A stretch of DNA of 64,000 nt, taken from NCBI GenBank assembly GCA_002409995.1, contig DHOR01000040.1:292926-356925 (forward strand), given 5' to 3'. The notes beneath the pieces are model-generated. The model was given only the letters and a program-made list of their open reading frames with translations, had not been told where the DNA came from and did not search any database. The DNA comes from Hungatella sp. UBA5385 (GTDB lineage: Bacteria > Bacillota > Clostridia > Lachnospirales > Lachnospiraceae). Numbering within the stretch: position 1 is the stretch's first letter; each line of letters starts with the position of its first letter. Positions 15,372 to 27,300 of this stretch are shown here, piece after piece. The position numbers and the translations under genes are program-made.

Positions 15372-18300
15372 TTACCTCGGAAGATTCCTTCTAGGCGGAT
15401 TGATTTCGATCCTATATTTCATTTCATACTTAGCTCTTGCATTGACGATTCCAGTGCTGGAGGAACCATCAATATGCTCTTGGGCACCTTCTCTGGTCAC
15501 TCCTTCACCTTTAATTGGGAAAGACATATCCTTATACTTATCTACGAAGCCAGGTCCAAAAGCTCCTACAAATGCGAAGTTTCCTTCATTTCCTGATTTC
15601 AATTCTCCCAGCAGTACTGGTGTCTCTTTAGACTCTGCGTATAGTTTCAGAGGGGTTTCATTGAAGGTAAACCCCGATCCTGAACTTCCGTCATCCAGCC
15701 CCTTAATTGCCAGATACATATCTGTGTTATTCAATAGTGAATAAGGGGTATCTAATAGATTCATAAGATCATGACTGATTCCTGTTTCTATGTTTCTATT
15801 CACAAACGATTCCACAAACACCTTTACTTCATAAATCCCCTTATTCTTAATGGTATACTCAGGAGAACTGAACAAATCATCTCCAGGAGCCTTTGTACGA
15901 ATGGCAGTAAGCTTGGTAGAATTCTCAAAGCTTCCTTTTCGCTTCACCACCAGATAGATATCCTGTGGCACTTCTACATCCAATATTTCCCAGTTCTGTA
16001 GTTCCAGCACCTCAGGATTCATATTATCTTCCACAAGGAATAAATCCATAGGAACTGTCAGTCCCAATCTGAAATGGTCATGCTCTGCATCTGCATTTGG
16101 ATTATAAGCAGACGAATCTGTAAATCGTATTACATCTCTTCCTTTCACTGCATGATCCATATCCACTTCAAATCCTATGTTGTCAGGTATCATAGTACCA
16201 ACCAGAATTACATGATCGGTCCCCCATACAGGGGCATCCTGGGTTCCTGTATAATCAGTTGTCAGATAGAAGGAGTGATTTTCCAGTTTCTCCGGTGCAC
16301 TGAGAATGGTAAACTCACCATCCTGATATACACCTGACCCCTTCTTTGCAGCATTGTTTGTAAATAATGCACCGTCTGTTGATCCAGTACCACTGTTATA
16401 TACAGCACCGCCATCGAGACCTTCAGATTCTTTTTCTACATCATATGTATTGTTATTATCCTTAAGGGTGACGCCTTCTTTTAACTTCAAGACACCGCCT
16501 TCCTCTACAGTGATCATGGGGGCCTTTGCTTCTGATGTTCTGCTTACTACTGCTTCCATGCGGTAATCTGTCCCTGTTTTAGGTTCGCTATGGCCGTCAA
16601 AGAATATATTCTTATTGAATTCCGCACTTCCTCCATCAGCTACATTTAACAGTACACCTGTAAAATCATCTACTTTGTATCCCTTTTCATCTGCAAGGGC
16701 AGGATCATTTCTTGCAAAATCTGGCTGAATATAACGAACTATTTTGACCTTATTGGTACTTCCTAAAACAACATTTCCATCACTGCCCTGATAAAAGCCT
16801 CCTGTTACTTCTGCAGTTGCAGTAATCTGTATGGTATTTACAACATAAATCGTGTTGCCACCTCTTGTTTTTAACAGCTCATAAGCTCTCTTTAATGTCT
16901 TCACAGGCGTTTCAGGAGTTGATCCAGCTACTCGGTCTTCGCCTTCATCTATACCTTTTTCGCCATCAATATAAACGGCAACCGGAACTGAAAGTTCCAG
17001 AATATTAGGATAATCTTCCCTGTTGCTCAAATAGAAGAAATCCTTTACCCTCTCTTCCAGACGGAAAGTTGCTGCATCCTTCTGCGTCGCTGTAATGCCT
17101 TCTTCATAAACTACAACGGTTCGTCCCTTATAAGGATCCCTCATTAGAACCTGAAAATCATTAAGAGCTGGAGTTCCATACACATCAACCGTCAGATAGC
17201 AGCTGGTCTCTTTATACTCATCTACTGTTCCGAAACCTTCCAGATAGACAGTTCCATTAAACAGAGTCCAAAGGCTAAAATGTAGATAGCCATTGGAGTA
17301 AACATCAGTTCCTCCTGCAACTACCTCTTCTCCAAGCTCCAGATTTTTAAATTCTGTGTACTCAAGATAGGCTGTTCCTTCCTCCAGAAGCTCAATTCCT
17401 GCACCACTACCTTCCTTAATAACTGACTCGTTGTACTCTCCTAATTTCTTAGATTTCATATTGGTATTGATATTATTGGTAAATAGAGTTGCAGTTGCTA
17501 CACCATTTGTAACACCTTCTGCACGAGCTGCCTTTAATACACCGGTGCCTTCTACTGTAATGAGTGGTGATTTAGCTTCTACTCCCGTTGCTGTGAGAGT
17601 TATATCACTTCCAATGGTATCCTGTGAATGTCCGTCAACATAAATACCACTGATGGTAAAGCTTCCGCCATCTTTTACATGAAACAGTGTATTTAGCAAT
17701 GTGCTCTTATCAAATCCTGTATAAACAGAATCATCCTTTGTAAATTCATCAGGTTGTGCATAACGCTTAAAGTAAACCTGACCGATAATGTCTATGGTAC
17801 AGTCCGTGTCTTTGTAATAACCTTCATAATGGCTGCTGCCATTGGTTTCCTTAACCAGAATATTCATTAATTCAACTTCTGCTGGCTCTCCTGTTGCTGC
17901 AGATATTTCAACTGTATCTGCAACTAATACTAAAACTCCATTGGTGCCCGGATTTTTTCCAATGCTTTCATATACTTTTTTCAAAGTCTTAAATGCTGTT
18001 TCAGGGGTAAGTCCGTTACCGCTTATGTCATTACCAGCCTTACCATCTAGATAAATGGCCCTTCGCATGCTCAGTTCCATTATTTTTCTTTCACCTGTAC
18101 GGTTTACAATATCATATAAACCTTGTATAGCATCATCGAAAACATAACTCTTCATCTCATCATATCCAGGTATGGTACCATCACTGTAAGAGATCACCGG
18201 TCTGCCGTCATAGTCATTTCCCACAGCTATCCTTAAAGCCTGTTCTGGTTTATAAGCACTGTCTGGTTCAATGTAGGCTGCTGTTACTGTTGATTCACCG

Positions 18301-21300
18301 TTTAAATATACCTTGCCTGTAATTACCGGACTTCCTGTAAGATATAATTTACCAAAAACTCCGGGATCTGTTTTGCTGGCTTCCAGATATATAGCACTTC
18401 CATAAGAGCTATCTGTATCCTGGATGCTTCCTGCACTCATGGATAGCTGACCGCCTGCGTCCACAAAGACCGCTCCACCCATTGAACTTAAATTGTCTGC
18501 GATTCCATCTTCAGCTATATAGCTGCCAATATTATAGTTACGCTCAAAGACTACATTTTCACCTACCGTCACTGTAATACCTAGATTTATCTTTACTATA
18601 CTATCACCATTGCTGGTTGTAGTATCAGTAATACGTCTTCCATATACTGTTAAGTGATCCATTGCCAGTTTATAGGCAGGCTCTATTAAATGACCGTAAT
18701 ATGCTCTCTTAATTTCCGGAGTCTCATTCCCATTAACATCATAAATAGGGAATCCTGTGTAGCGGCACATATAGGCTGGTTCCGGAAGGGACCAGGTTGT
18801 CTCATCTTTTGTATTAACAGCCTTTCCACTTATGTAGATTACGTAGTGGCTTGCACTTCCATCACCTAATGCCCCTACTTCCTTCGCTTTAGTAAAAGTA
18901 CTAACTGCTTTTGCAGGAGTTGACCCATCGTTAGTAACCAGCCCTTTTACTGAATCCAGATATACAGCTTTCATTAAGACTAAGCATTTATCCTCTGTAA
19001 CTCCTGCTACTGTTCCAGCAGTTTTTGAAGATTGTCCCATATCCAGAACATATGTGCTGGAATGAACTCGGAAATAATTTAAATATGGAGATGCATCTGT
19101 GATATAGCTTCCATCAGGCTGCACAACTACACTGCCTTTTTTAAACTGTGTAATCCCATTGCCCTGTGCCAAATACAGGTGATATACTCTTCCTGTCTGG
19201 GAAATCCTTCCACTAACTTTCACAATATTGTTGGTATTGGACAAATAGATATTATCCCTTATATCAGCGCCTCCTCCTTTTAGTTGGAAATTATTACCTT
19301 CAATAAAAACAGGCGAGCATGTACCCTGAGGCTGTAAATTCGAAGGATCAGGTGTTGTATTACCTGTTATCTGTCCTCCTGAAATAATCAGGCTTCCTTT
19401 GCTAGTCGCAGAGGTATTGTAATAGTTAATTCCGCTTCCACGATAACTTATGTTACTTCTTATGATACCACCATCTAATTGAATACTTGCATCATAGGTC
19501 ACAATTGTACCGGTTCTTGGTGACTGATTTTTTGTGATAATTTTATTATTCTCAATTACTCCCCCGCTCATTACCATCTGAGTATCTTCACCAACCAGAT
19601 AAATGGTGCCTAAGCGGCTGTTATAATTGGTTACATTTGGCAAATTCATAGTATTATTAACAATCTGCCCGGATTTCATAATTAATTTTGCCGGATAGTT
19701 TGTTGAACCCTGACAGGTAATAGCAGATGAAAACCAATAATTGCTATTAGTTCCGGTACTCTCCCTGACCATATTTCGAATGATCCCACCATCAATTTCT
19801 AATGTGCCACCATTGACTTTTACACCTATAGTGGTATTATCACCAAAATTTTTATTATAAACTGCTTTATTATTCTGCAGTACTGCACCTTCTTTTAAAT
19901 AAGCAGTGGTGCCTGGTCCTATATACAGCACTTCATGTCCTGATGATGTATTCAGAATAATCTCATCGGATCCTCCATCAATTATGATATTTTTAAAAGT
20001 TACTTCAGAAGCATAGTTTACATTGGTACTGTTATAAAGCCCAATTAACTGCTCACTATAATCTTTATAACGAACTACCTTAGGTGACCAGCGGTCTCCA
20101 CTTTGGGCATTGGTCACCTTTCCTTCACTGTCAAAGGACCAGTCAGTATCTTCAGGCTCAACATATACAATTGAGTTACAGATAAGAATGTTTGCACCTT
20201 CTGTAAAATATCCCGTTTCCAGAAGTTTCTTTGCATGTTTAAAGGTTCGAACTGCTGTAGTCGGGCTATTGCCGTCATTGTTATCATTACCGTTTCCTGA
20301 TAGGTAGACATTATTTTCTCCTGTTAGGATAATATTGGGTGCGGACTTAACCAGGTTTTGCTGTTCAGCCAATCCGTCTGCTCCAATCTTTTTAAAGTAA
20401 TTAAACTGACTGGTAACATCTGTCAGCCCACCTGCCCCTCCTGTAGGATCATCGGGCTGTACAACAGTCTTTCCTAAAAATCCTTCAGCCAGCCATAGCT
20501 GATATTCTCTTGAAGGATCAGGGACTTCGTGAGTCATAGTAATAGGGTTTGTGGAAGTTCTTAAATAAATAAGTGATTTTATGACACTTCTTCCATCTAA
20601 TATCAAAGACCCGTAATTGTCCAGAGATATATTATCCTTTAAAGTGGCTTGTCCTATATAGGCAGACTCCTTCAACTCAATCCTCTGGTCAGTTCCCATA
20701 AGATAGACTGCATCTGTATTATCCTCTATAGATGCTTCTCCTTCCAATGTGATTTCACACGGATTAGGATAGGTTTGAGTGCCTGAAGCAGCATAAATAC
20801 CGCCTTTATTATTGTTAATAGAAGCTTCATCACTTAAGGTGATTTTAGATGCTCCTGCACGATAATAACTTGAATATCTGGTTAAATAAACACCTTTTAT
20901 AGATTCATTTAAAGAACCATCTCCTCCTCCGTTTCTGGCTATCTGAGACGTTCCGCTCATCTTAAGTTCTAATGGACTATTAACATAAATACCATTTTTA
21001 CCATTTCCAGACTTTGGATCTGATGCATCATAGAAATTAACTCTTCCACCGATAATGGCATTACCTTCTAATGTAATTTTATGGTATTTTCCGCTCCCCT
21101 CCTGAAATGTAACTCTTCCATTTAGTTTGATTCCATAATTGGTGTTACCTGATATTCTGGAATCTCCTGACATCTCAACATTAACATGGGTAGATCCATA
21201 GGAATTGCTTTCTCTTTCTAAAATGCCATTATTGTTTCCATCCACTGCTGCCTGACCTTCCATTTTTATATGAACAGGACTGTAATAATCAGAAAAATAA

Positions 21301-24300
21301 AAGGCTGAATCAAATCCGGTAATCCGGCTATTATCTTTCATATGGACTAATTTTATATAATTATTGCCGGATGTATTATGATAATAAATACCATTACCTG
21401 CTTTACTTTCATCTGGTCTGGTAACCAGAGCACTCTTACCCATATAAATATTCATTGGTGCTGCAGTGTTATAGTAAAAACCAGTATTAGCTATTATCTT
21501 TGCTGAATCCTCTTTATTGGCATCCTTATTCATATTCATGGATAGAGACCCCTGTGCACCAGAAACAAAGTATGCACCATATGTAGACGCATTTGCTATT
21601 TCAGCAAAATCCTGCATTTGAATGTCAACTATTCCCGCAACATAAAGACCATAGTTGGGATTTTCTATTTTAGAAGTATTCTTCATAACAAGTTTACTGT
21701 TGCTATCTACATAAAAACCATAAGTGGGATTTACTATTTTGGAAGAATCCTTCATAACAAAATTACTGTCTTTACCTACATATGCTCCAATGTATCTGCC
21801 TGTATCAGGATAATCAATGCTGGAGGAATCCCCCATTTCAACTTCAACACCATTAAAAGCAACAAGTGCACCATATTTGGAAGTGTTTTCACTAGGATTC
21901 ATATTGACAATACAGGAGGACCCCTGCATTTTTATGGAACTGCCACTTCCTGAAGCATATATGCCGCTTGATATCATAGTTCCATCTTTCATAATCGAAC
22001 TATGATCCTTCATCAGAATATCAACGTTACCTGATGTGGAATAAACACCATATAAATTGATATTTCCCCTGCGTTCCTCATCACCTTCAGCTATAATCCT
22101 GGAATACTCATTCATTTCCAGCTTTCCGGAGTCTAACATCTGAACATAATAACCATCAATATTTAATAGCTGTCTGTTCTCCTCACCATTTTTTCCTGTA
22201 AGTATCAGACTTCCAGAAACATCAACACCACTGTAATAATTATTGGTCAACCTGCTATAGCCTGTTAAAGTTGCTGTGGAATCTTTCATAATCTTTATGA
22301 TTGGACTATTGCTGCTCTGCTCATTGACTATAACTGCTTCCAACATACCATTGATAATAATTTTTCCGGTTTTAAAATTAACATGATTTGAATCATCTCC
22401 AACTACGATCATCGGCTTGTTAATAAAGGAGGCAAATCTTCTGATTTGAGCATCACAAGGAATTTCATCAGCAGCCATTTCTGCATCTGCATACTTCTGG
22501 TTGATTCCTCCTATAGATGCAAATTTTGTTGTATCGCTATAGTCCAGCTCCCATATCTCATCGTCATCTATATTTACTGTACCGCTTATATAGATAAATG
22601 GAGAAAATCCGTCCTTATTTTTATCGTTTTCTGCAGCTGTTTTGATCTGTCGCTCCAATATCTCATGTGCTTTTTCAAAAGTAGCTACTGCATCTTCAGG
22701 TGATGTTCCATTATGTTCAATATCATCACCACCGCTTTCCGGACCGGCCAGATATACTCCCTCACCAATCAGAACCACATTATTATTATATCCTCCAAGC
22801 CAAGTTTTTCTTGGCAGTTTGTCTCCTGTAGAGTATTTCACATTCACGTTTGCATTTGTCAGACTTTTACTGTATGACTTCTGATAATAAGGTTCCAACC
22901 CCATTCCATCAGGTCTTAATTTATAAAAAAATGTTGACTTTGAGGTATTTGCAGGTTTGATAACAATAGAACCAACTTTAAAATTATCCTCGTTTAAATC
23001 AATAGGTAATGTTCCTAATTCATTGCTGGGAGGTTCTCTTAAATAGGTGAGAAAAGAATTGGCTGTATTTAAGTAGATTGCATCTGGGTCAGCATCGTTT
23101 TTCTTCTCTATTGACACATCAACAGGATCCAGATATACAGAATGCAGAGAACTACTGGAAGTAACATCTAAATAGATATTGTAAATACCTGCTTTAGTTT
23201 CTGTATCAGGCTGCTGAAACGTACCCTGAAGAATCCAATTATCTGCATTTTTCAAATACAAATTACTTCCCTGAACGGTTGCCGTATTCTTAATCGTTCC
23301 TGCAATATCCATATTAACTGTTCCTATGTCAGTATAAATACCTCCGCCATATTCAGCAGTATTTCCTGACAGCTCAAACGTTTCAGTACTTGTTCCTATG
23401 TAGCAAACTTTTGTTGGATATAATTTTGTCCCGTCTGCTTTCCCCCCTGAGTATACTCCTCCTCCCTTATCGCTGGCTGTATTGTCCACAATAAAACAAT
23501 CTGTAATATAATTGTTCTTAGTAGAGTTAATGCTTGATGTGGTATAAATTCCACCACCATTTTGCGCCGTATTACTTTTTATCGTCGTATCTTTAAAATA
23601 ACCAGTACTGTTGATTCCATAAAATCCACCACCGCATTCAGAAGCAGTATTTAACTCCAGTGTGCTTTTATACATATACATCGAATCAGAGTTCTTATAG
23701 ATACCACCGCCATTTTGGGAAGTGTTAAACTTAATCTCAGAGTTTGTAACAGTCAGTGTACTGGAACTATAAATTCCTCCGCCTTTTCCAGTCATCGAAG
23801 TTTTATTATAAGAAACCTCAGTATTATTCATAACCAGGGGTCTAATACTGTAAATACCTCCTCCTGACTCAGCGTTGGTATTAGAACTTGTATAATTATT
23901 GCTTACTTTGATATTACCAGGGCTGTAAGCATCGAGATTCAGTGTTCCGCCTGAATGATATATACCTCCACCATACTCATAACCCCAGTTACCTTCTGAC
24001 TCATTATCTCCTCCAATGATAGTTCCATCTCTTAAAGTTACCTCTCCTTTATTTATATAAATGCCTCCACCATATCCCCTGCTGTAAGAAACTCCTTTTG
24101 CTATATTGGAATATACAAGACTCTCTGCTATGGTTAATTCCGTACCGTTAAAATATATGCCTCCGCCATATAATGCCTGGTTACCGAAAATTTTTGTATC
24201 CTCTATCTCCAGCTTGCCACTAGAAAATATTCCACCTCCATGGCTATAGCTTGTTGAATACTCATATCCAATCTTATTATTTGATATCTCACTGCCTCTG

Positions 24301-27300
24301 ATATAGTTATCAGCAGTGCTATTCAAATAGATTCCAGCCCCATGAGCACTTCCATAATAACTAATCGAACCATAATTACTTAAAACTTTAGAATTATCCA
24401 TCTCAAAAGTTGTTTGTTCACTTGCATAAATACCAATTCCATAGTTATTACCAGAGCTGTTGTCTGCATTAGTGAAGTTATTTGATACCGTGGCTTGATT
24501 GATTTTCAAAAGAGATCCTTCCGAACAAATACCGCCTCCAGTCACAAGATATCCGTTGTTCCCATCTATTATAACCTCTTCTACAGGAGTTGTCCCATTA
24601 CCAATATATACCTTACTATCTGTTCCACTATACACACCGATACCATAGCTTCTTAAAGTTTTGCTTGGACTTACATTAGCTTCGTACCGCTCAGCTACCT
24701 TATTCTCGGATATCTCTCCCTTGTTCATTACAAAGATGGAGTCTTTTCCATTTAAGTACACACCTGCACCATATTGATATACTGTATTTTTTGTGATCGT
24801 TCCACCATTCATTGTAAAAGTGGCTCCATCGGTTATTACAACGCCCGCTCCAATCATCTGATTGGTATCTCCCGCATCATAAAGCACTTTATCATAGGAA
24901 ATATTTTCTCTAATCTCTCCATTATTCATGATAATGCTTGTGCCGTTTCCCGAAGCTGTCACACCATGCTGACGTCTCATAATACTCCCTGTCCAGAGAT
25001 CAGCCATGGTAAATGTACCGCCATCAGAAACAACTACATGCTCTCCATAAGTATTGGTTTTCCCCTCATTTATTCCCTTAGCCAGCAATTCTCCGGTTAA
25101 AGTGGTTCTACCAGTAAATGTTAGTATTCCTCCTTCAACCTGTATGGTGTCACTGTCTTTATCGTCTGTCATATTTCGAATCAGCACATCATTAATAGTT
25201 AAATCACCGTTTGCAGTCACCTTTACCAGCACCTTTGGAATCTCATGAACAGAATCGGTACTTCCAGCCTTATTGGGTATATCTATATGAGATTTTACTT
25301 CTGTAATAACTTTTCCCCCATCATAATCCCCTGGCCAGTCATTAAGCTCCCACACAGGTTCAGTAGTGTCCACAGTCACAGTTCCACAAATATAAATCAC
25401 ATCAGGCACTGGAAATCTCTCTTCAATCTCCTCAGGTGTTTTTCCTGCATCTCTCGCTTCGTTTCTGGCTGAAATACTTTTTCCCATCTCCTTATACCAA
25501 ATTTCTCTTGCCTTAGCCCAGGTCTTTACAGGATACTCACAGGTTGCACCGTAATTGCCATCATCTCCCCTTACACCATCTAAATAAACAGCATCATAAT
25601 AGTACTCTGCATAGAGTTCCAGATTCTCTGGATTTTCCACAGAGTCATCTTCCGTTGTATCCTGACGCAGCATCCAGTCAAATTTGGAAATTTCCTCATG
25701 TAAGTCGTCTCTGTGGGAGGGGTGGAGAACCATACGTTTTGACAACGCTTTTCCTACAGCATCTTTATCCGTATCTTCCTTTAAATCTCCATAAGGTACT
25801 ATCACATCTCGAAATCGATAATACAGATTCTCATTAATTAATGAATAAAACAGTTTAATTGTTCCATCATATGCAGAATCTGTACTTGTTACTTTAATAG
25901 GAGTTTCCTCTATCTGAGGATAAGCTTCTACATAAATGTAGCCTGATTCAGCAGTAACATTCTCTTCAATTATAATGCTGCCTTTATCGTTGTATACCAT
26001 ATCAGTTTCAGTTTCAATACTATTTTTAATATATCCTGCTAATACAACATTTTTTAAAATAAGAGTTTTATTTTCTCCAACAATAAATGCCGGCTGTATA
26101 TTAGAACTCCATGGTCTTACTGTAACGATAGTTTCTGGTGCTTCAGAACTGATGAGAAAGCTGCTTCCATCTCCCTCAACCGGTATGTAATCACTGGCTG
26201 TAGATTTGCTTAAGTCAACACTGTTCATAGCAATGATTGTTCCGCCTTCGGCTTTTTCCACAGCTGTTTTCCAGGTTTTTACAGGTGCTTCAGGCAGGCT
26301 TCCATCATATCGTGTATCATGCCCTGCAGGATAAGTACCTTCTTCATAGGTACCCGAAGGACCCGGGTTCCAGTAAATGGTGTTACCTGTTGTATTTCTC
26401 GTAGCAATCAATGTTTTCTGAGTCTTAATTGCTCCAGGAATCGCCATAATTACTCCAGGACCGTTGCTTACATCTTCATCCTCATCTGCGTCTTCGTCCC
26501 CATCTGCATCTTCGTCCTCTTCTACACCCTCTGATTCTGCGTCAAAGGAGTCCTCGTTACTAAGATCAAAAGTACTCACCTCAGAATATGTATCACGTAC
26601 AGAAGCCGTAATCTCACTATAGGCAGTTAATTCCCATGATTCTTCTGATGTTTCTATCAAAGTAAACAGATCTATGAATTCTTCTTCAGAATGACCATCT
26701 GCATAAAGGGTTTTTACAATCTCTAATTTCCTGGTTTCCTCATCCCCTCTTACATCGAGAAGATAGCTTTCATTATTGGTGCCAAACCCCTCAAGAAGTT
26801 CAATAATAGGTTTTCTCCAGGTACTTGCTGTTTTTGTATCTCGAATCATCTCAACGCTATCTTCCTCTGTACTGAAGGTATAATCGTTGATATTAAAAAA
26901 TTCAATTCTCTTTAGATCAGTTTTTCTGATTTTAGCTTTAAAAGCATCTCCAGCAGTAGTCTCAGTTGTAACAATAATAAAATCAGTCTCTTTTTCCACA
27001 GCAGCGGAGATCTGCTGCTCTGTGGTTTCATCTGCCTCTGTCTGTACTGAAGTTTCTTCAGCAGCTATCTCTGTCATTTCCTGTGCTGAGGTTTCTTCCT
27101 GTTCAGAGGTCTCGACTTCTAATGTCTCTGTCACTTCCTGCTCTAAAGTTTCTGATTCTGTAGTTCCTTCGGTATCTGTATTGGCTTCAGTTGTCGCCTG
27201 ATCTGAAGTTTCTTTTTCTGATGACTGATCATTTCCAACCACATCATTAGAAGCTTCGGATTTTTCCTCCTGCCAGTCCAGTTCTTCTATTTTACTCTGG

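Noticed and set aside
15372..15500. C-terminal LPXTG sorting signal for the giant protein
   Set aside because: The terminal sequence INPPRRNLPR has no LPXTG, hydrophobic helix or matching tail in any frame close by.
23300..24800. Repeated GGxGG(A/T)AT-type sequences suggestive of a CRISPR or tandem repeat array
   Set aside because: They are in-frame codons for GGGIY(S/K) beta-helix turns of irregular spacing, not direct repeats with unique spacers.
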